The notes: generated by a model not told the origin, from the letters alone. A DNA stretch of 64,000 bases from Datisca glomerata (GCA_003255025.1 QANY01005609.1:729152-793151); one strand, 5' to 3'. Shown: positions 21,291 to 33,565, numbered from the stretch's first letter. A program made the numbers and translations.

Positions 21291-21575
21291 TATAACAAAG
21301 ATGACAAAAAAATTACATAATACAGTGTGTAATTATATACCAATGATTAACACTAATCCCTACAGGTGTCTGTAGTAGGCCAGCCGCCCTACCTAAACCA
21401 ATCATCATATCAGTCCCTAGGCCCCATTGCTGGAAAGGCTCGACTTCAAAACTTTACGTGGAGCTTCCGCCTCATACGGCTCCTCTAGGAATGGAGGTAG
21501 GCCCAGCCCAGGCTTGTGCGGTTAAGGTTATATATCTATATACTATATAACATAGATGACAAAAAAATTGCATAA
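21291..21575. repeat. 30-bp direct repeat bracketing an organellar fragment
   Basis: TATAACAAAGATGACAAAAA and ten further bases (21291-21320) recur at 21546-21575 with 28 of 30 bases identical. Everything between them is unlike the surroundings. The pair may be the duplicated insertion site of the organellar fragment or a separate tandem duplication. Confidence 0.8.
21345..21535 (-). other. organelle-derived fragment with group II intron domain V
   Basis: On the minus strand, positions 21482 to about 21447 read GAGCCGTATGAGGCGGAAGC, then TCCACGTAAAGTTTTG. This is the layout of a plant organellar group II intron domain V: a GAGCCGTATG stem, a GGAA tetraloop and a CACGTA(CGG)TTT return strand with two altered bases. 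It is followed by AAGTCGAGCCTTTCCAGCAA, like the domain VI region. The GC content is far above the flanks. Most likely nuclear mitochondrial DNA (NUMT); a plastid origin is not excluded. I could not assign the host intron. Confidence 0.65.
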
Positions 21576-22500
21576 AATGATTTAGCAAAATAATAGTAAG
21601 AACAGTCGCTGATGTACTCTGTAATACCATAAAAAACATAGCAATCGACTAATGTATTAAGAATAAAAAATGAAAAAGTACTGAGAATATAAATGCAACT
21701 TCAAAGCCCTAAAATCTAAAATCAATATAGTAAGAAAGAAAGAACATTAATCTACCGCATGAAACTATTACAGAAAATAGAGGAAGGAAGAAAACAGTTA
21801 CATAAAAAAGGAAGGAAGATTAATATACTTGATTTCAATTGTTGATCAATTCCATATAAAATGCTATTGAGGATGTAGGTAGATTCGCCAAATCCATCCA
21901 ACAAAAAACCAAAATCAATTCTGTATAAACTGCTACAATCTTACTGAGTATATACCCAAAATCAATCTAGAAAAAAACTTACTATTTATGTTACAGATTT
22001 TTCAGAAATAACAGATAGAGGTGAAGATGAAAATTGAAATCAACAAAACTTGAAAATCTGCAACAATGGACGCTGGAACTGTGGAAGGGACGAAGAGTTG
22101 CGGGAAACATAAACAATAAAACCTAAAAGAAACAATAAGTTATAACAAGTTATATAAGTAAATTATCATACAGTATCCTAACTAACCAAAATATCTCTCT
22201 TGAATTCTGACCATATCTATAAAATTAAAAAAATAAGGGACATCATACAAACAGAAAACCAAAAAACAAATAAGAGGATAACAAATACTATAAGTCTAAG
22301 AAATAGTTTCTAGAATGAATCTTTGGAACCACTCAAGTAAACGTAATTGGAAGATATTGGATAATAAATATGAAATTTATTTTTACGTGTTTGGGTGCGA
22401 AAAAATTCACTCAAAAAATTTTCAAGAACTAACCAAAAAGTTTAGTCAGTAATTGCTAACATTCTTCTTAGTCAATTAAAAATATGACTAATTCTAGATC
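21576..22500. other. AT-rich intergenic DNA
   Basis: I see nothing recognisable: no open frame of note, no repeat partner in the window and no RNA gene. Confidence 0.5.
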
Positions 22501-22997
22501 GATTAAGTTATGTATTAAAGTTGAACTGAGGGAGGCACAATTGAGCTTGGTTGGTGTTTATGGGATCAAGATGGCAGATTGCATGCAGCAGGTGTGGGGA
22601 AAAATGTGGTTTCTTGTGCTGTCCTTGCTGAAGCCTGTGCATTTCTTTGGGCCATAGAGAGAACGATGCAAATAAGAAAAGGGAAGATGAGGAGTTTAGT
22701 ATTTCAAATTCTTCGATTTTGATTGAAGAGATTAATAGCAGAAATTATACAATTCGTGAGATCGCTCCATTGGTGTCCGGTATCATCCATTTCACATTAG
22801 GGTTTAAGGAAGTGTAATTCATACACTGCCCGAGGGATAAGAATCGGTCTGCTCATGCATGTGCTAGGGAAGGCGGTAGTTCTTCTTGCGATTCTGTTTT
22901 GGTTACTGATGATCCTATTTTTACTTGTTATTTAATTTTCTGGATCAATCTGATAAGGATTCATGATTATGAATGAAATGGTTTTTGGGAAAAAAAA
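22500..22997 (+). mobile_element. LINE RNase H-like 3' relic
   Basis: Broken frames give ELGWCLWDQDGRLHAAGVGK, then NVVSCAVLAEACAFLWAIER and, later in another frame, RDKNRSAHACAREGGSSSCD. These are the start and end of the RNase H-like (RVT_3) domain that closes plant LINE ORF2. The segment ends at a short A-run (22990-22997), as expected for a LINE 3' end. No other domain is present. Confidence 0.7.
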
Positions 22998-23930
22998 AGT
23001 TATGCACCTAAGTTCCCAATGACAAAGTGTCATTTAATCATTGGCTACTTTTGAAAATCTTTTAATGAGAGAGAAAATTATATTATTATAAATATTACAT
23101 TATTATAAATACTTTAAACAAGCTTGTGATCGGTTATTAAAAAAGTATTTCAATCTCGATCTATTTCAGTTCTATGTAAATAAATAATTATTATTGTACT
23201 TTCTTTAAGCTATGGTTTCATTATTCTCTTTATTAATCCTCCATTTTATTACCCTATTGTATGACTTCAACATAATAACAGATGTAGATTAGTTCTTTCA
23301 TATCCACTCATAGGTAAATTATATAATGAATTTGAGCATTTGCAGTTTAGAAGTATGTTTTATCAAAATGAAAATTATATCATTCCCTCTCATACATGCT
23401 TTTACTAACATTTATGGCAATCTTAAATGTGTATGTAATTTTCTTTAATTTGAAAAAAAAAGGTTTCAAAACTCTTCATATTTTTCATATTCTACTTTTA
23501 ATTGTTCTTTTCACTGATTTTTAATGAGATAACACTATTAATACGTATAATCTTAAAACAAAATGTTAAATCAGTTGATCGCTTAAAACTTAGTCTATAG
23601 TTAATCGGTCTAAAATTAATAAAAAAATGTATAAATAATAGTTACTAGAAAACGAAAAGGATTTCCAAAAATGGATGCTCAAGAAAATTACCAAACAAAA
23701 ATTATATCATAAAAATTAGTGGAAGCTCACCGCCAACCAAACCAATACCATGAACATGCACACTAGCTAAAAAATACAGAAAGACTTCGCATTGTTAATT
23801 TGTGATTTATTAGTGTTTCATTTTCTTTGAACTCGCTACTTAGATAGTTTACATCGACATGCTACTAGATACATTTGTTCTTCTATTTAGCCTTCGATGC
23901 AAGCTTACTTTGGTATTTTAACCAAAAGAG
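22998..23930. other. AT-rich intergenic DNA
   Basis: No gene or recognisable repeat seen. Confidence 0.5.
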
Positions 23931-23934
23931 AGTG

Positions 23935-25060
23935 TTCAAATGATTGGTGCTAACTCTGATAGAAATATTTAGAGGGATAATTGGTTAGGTGTGCCTATTA
24001 TTGATATTCTTGGGAAACCACATGTTTTAGCCTCTTCTCTTTATGGATGCATTTCAGATTACATTGTGGACCTAATGGGTTCTTCATGAGGATTTCAAAG
24101 TGATATTTCTTGATCGCATTGAAAATGTTGTCATCTCTCCTATTGATGATTCGCTTGTTTATCGTTTTTTCATGGATGGTGTGGTTTCTTGTAAATAGGC
24201 TTACACTCATCTGTTGTGTAACTAGTATGTGGCCTCTTGGTCACATAGCATTTGGAATCATTCTATTCCTCCTTCTTGTTCTATGGTGGTCTAGAGACTT
24301 CTTCACAAGTGGCTGCCTGTAGATGACTGTTTGTTTATCTCCTGCTCACTGGCTTCTTATCTTTGGAAGGCGATCATTAGTTCTTTCAAATGACATGTCC
24401 TGATCTTGATTGGTTGATAATTTCTTGTTCTTATTTCAAGTTGACATTTAGCTCTCAATAAGTTTATTTTTCAGAAGATAAGTATTAATTGCTAATCATG
24501 CCTTCTTTTTGTTTGAAGATCTGTTAAGGATTCCGATTTTTTGAAATTAGTTATATATCCAATAATTTTGATGATCATTTGATTTGAAATCCTTCTTTAC
24601 AAGGATGGATAAAGGTTAATAATGATGGTGCTTCTTTGGGTGTCTCAGTTCATGTGGTTGTGGGGGTATTTTCGAGACTTACAGGACCTTATGTCAAAAG
24701 TTGCTTCATAGTTCCTCTTGATATGGTATTTGTCTTAGAAGCTGAGATTGACTCTATTATTCATTCTACTAAATATGCATAGAATTTTGGTTGAGGAAAG
24801 ATTCGGCTAGAAAGTGATTTGACTTTTGTGCATCTTTTATTGATCTGGCCTAGTAGGTTTCTTGAAAAATGAGACAAACATGGAATCATTGCCTCTATTT
24901 TATTTTTCTTATGAACTTTCAAGTGTCACACATTTATAGAAAAAGTAACCAAGTTGCTTATTATTTGATCTTTTATTTTTTTTAATTAATATATGGGTAT
25001 TGTCTTAGAGTGTTTTCAACACATGATTTTTTATGATGCTTTTTCTTCTGGATCAGTTTA
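23935..25060 (+). mobile_element. LINE zf-RVT plus RNase H relic
   Basis: A second LINE 3' relic. Frames give WRDNWLGVPIIDILGKPHVL with LYGCISDYIVDL (23970-24080), SIWNHSIPPSCSMVVWRLLH with KWLPVDDCLF (24250-24335), SLASYLWKAIISSFK (24347-24392), then KGWIKVNNDGASLGVSVHVV and FGWGKIRLESDLTF-like residues (24600-24835). The order zinc-binding domain then RNase H matches plant L1 ORF2. Stops and frameshifts are frequent. Confidence 0.75.
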
Positions 25061-25279
25061 AGTTTAAAAGAAAATACATCCATCAACATTAAAATTGAGA
25101 AAATGATACAGAGTCAAAATTACAATAAGAATGATGAAATCTGCATCTATAACTTACAACATATATATCAATTAGATGAACAAACGTATGGAAAGGAGCT
25201 TGCCAATCTTCGCCGGCATGGATGACGAATAAAGAAAAATGTGGTGGTGAAGAAGAGAGACAATTATGGTGGTGGAAAA

Positions 25280-25503
25280 TGTTAAAGGATAAAGTTTTGA
25301 AGTTAGGTTTATGTGGTGTAAGTTAGTTGTTTAGGGTCTTTTTTGTCTTTTTCCTTTTAGGCTTGTTGCCTTTTGTTTATCATCTCCTTCTTACTTAGCA
25401 AATGGTCTTAACAATGAATATATTTCTTTAAGTTTTCTTCTTGCTTGATCTCCTTCTCCTCTGCTTCTTTCTTGCTTCCTTTCTTTGTTTATGTTTTCTC
25501 TCT
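25280..25503 (+). repeat. 5' LTR of the copia element
   Basis: Starts TGTTAAAGGATAAAGTTTTG and aligns along its whole length with 29998-30221. The final CA of the 3' copy appears here as CT. Confidence 0.88.
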
Positions 25504-25516
25504 TGGTATCAGAGTC
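25504..25516 (+). promoter_or_regulatory. primer-binding site
   Basis: TGGTATCAGAGTC directly follows the 5' LTR. It is complementary to the 3' end of initiator tRNA-Met, with one change from the usual TGGTATCAGAGCC. Confidence 0.88.
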
Positions 25517-25540
25517 AGACTTGACAAACATCATCTCTGA

Positions 25541-26690
25541 TGGCTGAAAAATTAGAAACCCAAATCACTACAAACCTAGAAACAATTCCTTCCAAACTGG
25601 CACACAAACAAGCTCTCAAATGAGTTCTGGACCCAATCCCTCTGTTGTTACTAGTACCGAATCAATGTCTCCCTTTCCAATCTTTCTCTTATCCAATATT
25701 TACAATTTGATCTCCATTCATTTGGATTCAAGCAACTTCGTCTTATGAAGGTACCAAATTTCCACAATCTTGAAAGCTCACTCTGTGTTCGCCTATGTTG
25801 ATGGCATGATTCCTTGCCCACCACGAACAATCAAGATTGGTGACAACTCATAGATCATTAATTCCAAATTTGAGCACTGGGTAACACATGATCAAGCCTT
25901 GCTAACGCTCATCAATGCAACCTTATCTCTCATGGCGCTTGCATACGTTGTTGGTAGCAAAACATCAAAAGATGTTTGAGACTCGATTGAGAAGCGCTTC
26001 TCCTCTATCTCACGTACAAATATTCTGCAGCTTAAATCCAATCTCCCATCTATCACCAAGAAGGCAACGGAGAATATAGACTCATATAACCAGCGCATCA
26101 AGGAGGTAAAAGATAAACTAAGTGTTGTCACTATTTCAATAGATGATGAAGATGTTTTGATTTTTACGATTAATGGTCTTCCTACTAAATACAACACCAT
26201 CAAGACTTCAATTCAAACTCGTGCTGAGCCACTTTCCCTCGAGGACCTCCATGTGCTTCTTAAATCCGAAGAAGAATTTCTTACAACCCAGCAGAAAAAC
26301 CAAGAACATATTTTTCAGAATACGGCCATCTTTACCTCTCTTCCAAATCAGGGTTCCAATGGAAGGAACTTGAGGAATTTTAGGGGCAATCGATCCAATT
26401 CTGGGCGTTTTAACTCTGGACGAACAGGACGTTCATATTAGAATCCTTTAAATTTACCTTCGGTTCTTAGGTCACCTCCTGCTCAACCCTTCCAAAATTT
26501 CAAGCATAACAAAAATTTCTCTTCACACAATAACAATATTTCTCACCCTCAACGGATTCAATGCCAGATTTACCTGAAATTGGGATACATTGTTGTTGAT
26601 TGTTTCCATTGTCTCAACTTTGTGTATCAAGGTAGAAATCCTTCTCCAAACATCTCTGCAATGACTTCCTTGTCTCAATCCTCTTCTTAG
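25541..26690 (+). pseudogene. copia gag relic
   Basis: A start reading MAEKLETQITTNLETIPSKL lies 24 bp after the primer-binding site. After broken frames, DKLSVVTISIDDEDVLIFTI, INGLPTKYNTIKTSIQTRAE and SLEDLHVLLKSEEEFL (26110-26290) match the plant copia gag (UBN2/retrotran_gag) domain. It continues into a Gly/Asn/Arg-rich stretch (FRGNRSNSGRFNSGRTGRSY). The zinc knuckle near 26560-26610 reads CQIYLKLGYIVVDCFH, where the second Cys and the His of CxxCxxxGHxxxxC are both Tyr. Gag normally packages the RNA in virus-like particles; this copy has stops in the first half and a broken knuckle. Confidence 0.82.
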
Positions 26691-26699
26691 ATAGATCCT

Positions 26700-27860
26700 C
26701 AAGTATGGATCATAGACACTGGGTGTAACACGCATCTCACCCCTAATGTGAATAATCTCTTCTCTCAATCTGAATACATTGGTGATGAACAAATTTCTAT
26801 CGGAAATGGGAAATCTCTACCAATATCACACACATGTTCCAGTTATATACATACACCTCTCAAATCTTTCTCTTTGTCTCCTGAACTCTCATATAATTTG
26901 TTATCTGTTTATCAATTATGTCTTCAAAATAATTATTTATTTATATTTGATGCTCCATTTTTCTAGATTCAGGACAAGGACACGTGAGTCATCCTGCATA
27001 AGGGTCCAAGCATTAATGGGCTTTATCCTCTACCAACTTATTTACCCGCTAGGCCTGTTGCTAATTTTGGCTTTAAGAATTGTTCTTTTCTTTGGTAATA
27101 TATATTAGGTCACATTACACACAACATTGTTAAACATGTTATTCAGAAAGCTAATCTGCCTTGTAATTCTTCTAGTTTTGAACACTGTGTTTGTGTAAGT
27201 TGTATAACCAATAAAATGCAGAAGCTTCCTTTTCCCATTTCTTGTACTGCTTCTTCTTCTCCCTTAGCTTGAATACATACAAATGTGTGGGGACCTTCCC
27301 CTATACTTTCCATACTTGGTCATCGATTCTATGTTATCTTTATTGATGATTTCACGAGGTATACATGGTTCTTTCACATTCTTTCAAATATGATGTTTTC
27401 TCATGCTTTAAATGTTCAAATTTCTTGTTGAGAACATGTTCTCATCCAAAATTAAGACCTTAAGGTTTGATGGAGGTGGAGAGTATGGTAGTCTTTCTTT
27501 TCAGAACATGGTATTGTTCATTAGAAATCATGTCCCTATACCCCTCAACAAAATGGTATTGCTCAGAGGAACATAGGCATTTAGTTGAAACATGACTTAC
27601 TCTTTTACACCATGTTTTTGTTCCTCACGCCTTTTGGAACTATGCTTTTGCTACAGCCGTGTATCTAATAAACTATATGCCTACTTCAACTTTGAATGAT
27701 GATTCTCCCTTTAACAGATTATTTGGCAAAATGGCAGATTATAGTCAATTAATAGGTTTTGGTTGCTCATGTTATCCTAGTCGAAGGCCCTATATGCATA
27801 ATAAGTTTGATCCTAAATCTATTCAATGTGTATTTTTGGGTTATGCATTAGATTAAAAAG
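26700..27860 (+). pseudogene. copia protease and integrase relic
   Basis: WIIDTGCNTHLTPN (about 26707-26748) is the aspartic protease site (usual DSGA, here DTGC). Then LSPELSYNLLSVYQLC and a degraded integrase: CVCVSCITNKMQKLPFP (27185-27237, zinc-binding part), DVWGPSP-like, GHRFYVIFIDDFTRYTWFFH (27325-27385), YTPQQNGIAQRN (27540-27575) and RLFGKMADYSQLIGFGCSCY (27717-27776), followed by RRPYMHNKFDPKSIQCVFLG. The protein order is that of copia elements (protease before integrase, integrase before RT). Several stops occur. Confidence 0.82.
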
Positions 27861-27869
27861 GAGACTTAT

Positions 27870-30007
27870 GTTATGATTTGGTTGACAAGAAAACTTATAC
27901 ATCAAGGCATGTCTTTTTGGATGAAACCTCATTTCCTTTTGCTGTTAATTCTGTAACTATGTCTTCTGCTTCATCTCAACCTTCTAATTCAGATAATAGT
28001 ACTCCAAGGTGTGTTTCTCCTATTTCCTTCTTACCTCGTTCTTTGTTTCATTCTTCAAATCATAATCATTCTACTAATACTGTTGCTCAGGATAATGTAT
28101 CTAGTAAGTCTGATACTGATAAGTCTTTATCAAATCAACTTATTGCTGGTTCTACTATAAATGATTTAACTAGATTGCCTGATAATATTCTATCTGTTAG
28201 TGATTATGTTTTGAATGATATTTTCCCTGTTTTAAACCCTAATTCTACTTTTTTTAGTGATTCTGCAGAGCATTTTGAACATGGTTTTCTTTTAACTGAT
28301 CCTTGCTCACTAATTTTGCCATAATGCTATCGAATGATTTGATTGACTTTACTTCATCTCTCTCTATTGATCTGTCTATTATGCATGTATTCTCTCCTAG
28401 ATAGACTCATACACACACTCAAACTATTAGTCAGTCTTATGATCCAATGCAAACTAGGTCTAAATTAGGTATTTCTAAAAAGAAAGTGATTACTACATCT
28501 GACATTCATGACACCCAACATCCTATTGAACCTACTAACTTTACTTCTGACTCTAAGTGGGTGTATAATGCATTAATGTCTCAAAATACTTGGTCTTTTG
28601 TCCCCCTTCCCCCTAATAAGAATCTTGTTGGTTATAAGTGGTGGGGTGTATAAACCTAAGTACAACCCTAATGGTACAATAGCTAGACATTTAAGCCAGA
28701 TTAGTGGCTCATCAATAGGCAGGACTAGATTATGGTAAAACATTCAGTGATGTCATTAGGAAACCAACTATTCTTATCTTACTCTCTCTAGCTACAAAAT
28801 TTGGTTGACCTTTAAGGTAATTAGAAGTCAAAAATATTTTTTTGCATGGCTCTTTATTTGAGGAAGTTTATATGACACAACCATAAGGTTTCACTGATAA
28901 GACCTATCCTAATTATGTTTGTCAGATGAACAAAGCCTTGTATGGCTTAAAACAGGCCCTAAGGCCATGGTTTGAAAAAATTACTACTCATTTGTTGTCC
29001 ATTGGTTTTATTGCATCACAGCCTGATACATCTTTGTTTGTTCATGTTACTGGTCACTCTATTACTTATATAATATTATATGTGGATGATATCATCATAA
29101 TTGGTACAAACTCAATCTATGTTGATAACATTATTAAAAACTTGCATCACAACTTTGATATGACATATTTAGGTGATCTTATATATTTTTTAGGTTTTGA
29201 AATTACTAGGAACTCTAAAGGTATTTTCATTAATCTCAAAAAGTATGCTAGGGATTTATTATGTAAGGTAGGTATGCTTGAGGCTAAGCCTTCTGCTTCT
29301 CCCTGTTCTGCCAAGTCTCCCATGTATAGTCATGTGGGCTCCCCTATGTCATATGTTACTCTATATAGAAGTATTCTACGATCTCCGCAATACTTGACTT
29401 TTACTAGGCCTGATATCACATTTGTTGTGAATAGAGTTTGTCAATTTATGCATTCTCCTACTACATGTCATTTTGCTGTTGTTAAACATATCTTAAGATA
29501 TATTTCAAGAACCATTGATCATGACATCTGTTTTATTCCAGGTACTCTTCACTTGCAGGGTTTTAGTGATGCAGACTGGGTGGATATCTCTAAGATTTGA
29601 GATCCACTTCTGGCTTCATTATCTTCCTTGGTTCAAATGTCATTTCCTGAAGTGCCAAGAAACAAGCCACAATTGCCAGGTTTTCAACTGAAGCTGAATA
29701 GAAAGCACTGGCCAACACTGCTGTTGAGTTAATCTGGTTAAGCCAAGTGTTACAAGATATGCATATTTTTCAGTCTCAAGCACATGTTCTCTATTGTGAT
29801 TATACTTCAACAATAAGTTTGTCATCCAATCCAGTTTTACATGCTCGAACAAAACACGTGGAAATCGATTTCCATTTTGTCGGAGAAAGAGTTATGAAGA
29901 ACGAACTTGCAGACCTCTTCACAAAGCCTTTATCCACTCCTCAATTCACTTATCTCAAGGACAAACTTATCCACGATCATTGGATAGGTTTGAAGGGTGT
30001 TAAATGA
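27870..30007 (+). pseudogene. copia reverse transcriptase and RNase H relic
   Basis: A Ser/Asn-rich linker (27878-28324) leads into RT. WVYNALMSQNTWSFVPLPPN marks its start. MNKALYGLKQALRPWFEKIT and LYVDDIIIIGTN (catalytic YVDD, about 29080-29090) with FDMTYLGDLIYFLGFEI follow in one 224-codon frame (28926-29600). RNase H then shows RPDITFVVNRVCQFMHSPTT, LRYISRTIDHDICF, FSDADWVD and, in another frame, TKHVEIDFHFVGERVMKNEL with ADLFTKPLSTPQF (29747-30007). The RT core is intact over its catalytic motif, but a ~250-bp stretch before it (28653-28925) is broken. The last frame ends inside the 3' LTR. Confidence 0.85.
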
Positions 30008-30221
30008 TAAAGTTTTGAGTTAGGTTTTTGTTGTGTAGATTAGTTGTTTAGGGTTTTTTTGTCCTTTTCCCTTTAGGCTTGTTTTGTCTTTTGTTTATCA
30101 TCTCGTTCTTGCTTAGAAAATGGTTTTATCAATGAATATATTTCTTTAAGTTTTATTCTTACTCGATCTCCTTCTTCTCCACTTCTTTCTTGCTTCCTTT
30201 ATTTGTTTCTATTTTCTCTCA
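29998..30221 (+). repeat. 3' LTR of the copia element
   Basis: TGTTAAATGATAAAG to TTTTCTCTCA, 224 bp, the same length as the 5' LTR. It is preceded by a purine-rich GAAGGG tract that may be the polypurine primer. Confidence 0.9.
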
Positions 30222-30226
30222 GAGAA

Positions 30227-31199
30227 GAGAGACGCCATATGAGTATGGTTGAAGAGTAAATAAGAAAAGAGGTTAGGTCATTATGACAGTGTAATTTGAA
30301 GAGTTTCTTAGGGGTATTTTAATTTGGCATATCAAATCCTACAAGTATTTGAATTCTAAATTGTATTCTTCCCTTTTTTGTCAGGTTATAAATTTCTTAA
30401 GACTCAGATTTCAAATCAAAGAATGCTATCATAAGAACATTTAACAGTAAACACGCCAAAGTAAATTATCATAAGAACATTAAGGAATTACAAATGACAT
30501 AATAATGTATTTAACAAAAACCGTCTACCGACCCGAGGTGCCGATCGAGAAAGTCATAAAGGGATGTTAAACGTCAAGTGTTGGACACATCTCATCTTTG
30601 TCGAATCTAAAAACCATCGCCTTTGCATCCTAAGACTTCATTGCGGCTATGATCATATCTCAATGTTGGTTTACCTTTTACGTTATCCTCCACCAAATCT
30701 TCTGATCTCGTGTTCTTAATGATGGATAGCATAAGGGCTCTGCAGGAGGGAGCTGATCTTACCTTCTATTATATTAAATCTTGCTTTCATCGATTCCCTT
30801 ACTCATACGCTAGTCAAGTTATTGACATTTTATATTAGTGATATATGTAATGCTATCTAAAATAAATATGTAAACTTCATGCACAATAATTTCTTCTCTC
30901 TTTGTTTAGAACTACAGAATGTGCTGGTACTACTTTTCATGCACAATGTGATGGTATTATTTTTCACGCACAAGTTTATTTACTCGTTGTGTCTTCCTTC
31001 ATTGTCCTACAACACTATGTTTATTAGTTGATCCTAATATTTTAATGAAAATCCGTGGTACCATGATTCATTCATATAATTTAGAAAACTTCGCCTACCA
31101 TACCAACGTGATATGATACTAGACCTATTTTTGCGGTGTATGTACCACAAATCTGTAAGGTATCTAGCCCTGATATGGTATCAATATTTTTACCAAGTG
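30227..31199. other. intergenic DNA, unrecognised
   Basis: No gene seen. The stretch 30520-30780 is less AT-rich and may be a repeat relic, but I cannot assign it. Confidence 0.4.
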
Positions 31200-31690
31200 C
31201 CATAGTTTAAATATGAAAAGTTTATGATCCAAATGTGGAAGAAGAAATCAAACAATAAAAGCAATCATGTGTAAATTAGAAGAACATTTTTGGGTTTCTA
31301 AAAATAATAAATGGACAAAAGATAATTTTTTATAAGAAAATTAATTATGAATTGTAGAGACCAAATCCCCGATCAATTGGAAGATCAGACAAAAGATTAT
31401 TCTTTTTGTCAACTCATATCTTATAGTGCCCATTTTTATATACTAGATCAGTACATAGATTATACAAGTGTCAATTTGGGCTAAAACCATAACCCCTAGA
31501 TTGTATATGTAGATGTATAGTGAATGTGTTGCATAATTTACGATATAGGGTCCTGCTATGCTACAAGCCTTATACTGTATATAGAATTCAAATCACTCTT
31601 GCATCATCTAATGTAAGGTTTGAAAGGAATGATCTAAGAGTCATTAGATTCCATGTACGGTAGAATATTTTTTTAAGATATATATTAAAG
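31200..31690 (+). repeat. dispersed repeat, copy 1 (inverted partner at 63241-63800)
   Basis: Runs such as GTACGGTAGAATATT, ACAAGCCTTATACTGTAT, CATAACCCCTAGATTGTA and CAATCATGTGTAAATT have clear reverse-complement counterparts in the same order at 63241-63800. It has no coding content. The family is unknown to me. Confidence 0.8.
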
Positions 31691-33089
31691 CTATTTTGAG
31701 AAATTTATGAATAATTTCGTATACAAAACTAACTCCTAAGATTCATTTGTTAGTGTTTGATTCAATCATATTAGTAGGGAAGCTTGGATTTGGGCACCAC
31801 TTTATGCAACTTTGAATCTTAGGTGTTAGTTTTGTGTCGATTTACTACCATTATGGGTCTGTAGATTTCTGTAATCGTATAACTTGACTTTCAATGAAAA
31901 TTTTCTATTTGACAAAAAAACCGAACTAAGAGTGATCATGAAAAATGAATTACGACTACAGAAAAACTTAATTAACCAATTGTTTCACATTAGTAGCGGT
32001 TAAGTTGTGATTTGACAATGATTCCCATCATCAGCAAAGTTTCTCGAATTAAACAAGTATCCTTAGATATGTAGCAGGATTAAAAATAGAGTATCTTGAT
32101 AAGATCTAATAACGAATTGATGTTATGTGAGATTTGCATTCATTAATGGTGGACCTATGGTAGATATTGAGGTTTGTCGGCCTGATGCTTTCTATGTTAT
32201 TTAATAATATTAATAAATAATTAAATTCTAAAAAATATCATAAAAAACATTAAAAATAGCCAGACGGACTTCACGCGGAAAAAAAATTCACGCAAGATGT
32301 GCTTCAAATTTCAGTAATTTATATAATATATATAGATATTATATTATATATATTTATGTAATTTTACAATGTATTTTATATATACAATACATTATACAAA
32401 CTTTTGCCGCGCGCGTGGGGAAGAGTTTCTGGCAGAATTTTTTTTTAATTTAAATAGTTATTTTTTATTTTTGTTTCATCTTTATTAATTTTTTTTCTTA
32501 AAATGATATATATTTTATGTTGGCCCCATTTTATTTGCTGGCCCGATGCTAGAGCCCAAGCAAAAATATTCAATAAAGAAAGAAATCTTAGAATATATTG
32601 AAATTAAAAATTAAAAATTAAATAATAATAAAAAGTAATTATAATAAAAACGAAAATTGAAAGAAAAATGAAAAAAAGTTGAACAAAATTGTATCCATGG
32701 TAAAATAAAATATCTTTCTTAATTATGATGGTGAAGACGAGATTTGGTCTAGATACATTCAATTATTTTGCAATAGATTTGAACATCAATTTTCTTTCTT
32801 ACGGGAATGGTTTTTCATCTATTTTTTAAAATAAAATATTTTAGCTTTCTAAAAGAAGAAGCAGTTATGGAATAGTAGAAAAGGAAAGAGAGAAAATGAA
32901 TATTTTGGAAAATTTTGGAGAATATTTTATTTTCTTTCATTAAATCTCCAATAAAACTTGTCTTCAACCATTTATTTTTTTCCTAATCATGAAATGAGAG
33001 CATTAATGATAAATAAACAAAGAAATATTATGGGATAAGGACTAATCACACTACAAAGGTTTTCCTAATCGAATTTTGAATAGAGAAAT
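31691..33089. other. AT-rich intergenic DNA
   Basis: No gene. 32310-32400 is a TA-rich run (ATATAATATATATAGATATT and similar). The stretch around 32405 (GCCGCGCGCGTGGGG) is an isolated GC island of ~20 bp. Confidence 0.45.
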
Positions 33090-33565
33090 GAAAGAGTTTT
33101 CCTTCAAAGTTTAAAGGAAAAAGGTTTCTCGTCTAAGTAAATTCAGGGAAAAAAGAGGATTCAAAGACTAAGAAAAGAAGTGCGAATCAAAATCCCACTT
33201 TCACCCTTTTTGTTTTTTCTCATATTATTTCTTATGATTTATATACTTTGATTGTTTTTTCTATTTTGATAGGGTTGATTATTTAAGTATTAATTTTATA
33301 ACTTCATTATTTATGATTAATTTATTATCTTCTTTTTTAGAATTATTTTTATAACTATTATTTGTTAAAAAATGAAAATCTAAAGATGGGATTTAGGAAT
33401 ATCGAAGTGTCGATTTTCCTAAGTCTTCAAGGTGAGAGTTTCTTCTTGGAATGTCGACATTAATCTCAATTGTAATTTTAATCTTTACAAAAAAAATTCA
33501 AAAATGAGATTTGGAATTCTCGGAGCATTGATTTCTTAAGTCTTTGAGGTAAATGATTATTCTCG
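33090..33565 (+). repeat. dispersed repeat, copy 1 (inverted partner at 50700-51130)
   Basis: AATCAAAATCCCACTTTCA, GATTTATATACTTTGATTGT and TTAATCTCAATTGTAATTTT all recur, slightly changed and in order, on the opposite strand at 51130-50700. The pattern of exon-like 'GATTT...GTCTTCAAGGT' units suggests the non-coding part of a retroelement. Confidence 0.75.

Larger units (their letters stand above)
25280..30221 (+). mobile_element. Ty1/copia retrotransposon with both LTRs, inactive
   Basis: A 4942-bp element with two 224-bp LTRs, a primer-binding site, and gag, protease, integrase, reverse transcriptase and RNase H regions in copia order. Imperfect 5-bp target duplications flank it (GAAAA at 25275-25279, GAGAA at 30222-30226). 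Stops and frameshifts interrupt all protein regions, so it could move only with helper proteins. LTRs are clearly similar but differ at many positions, so the insertion is not recent. Confidence 0.9.

Noticed and set aside
25892..26203. 103-codon minus-strand open frame in the copia gag region
   Set aside because: It is antisense to gag, and the plus strand holds the family motifs.
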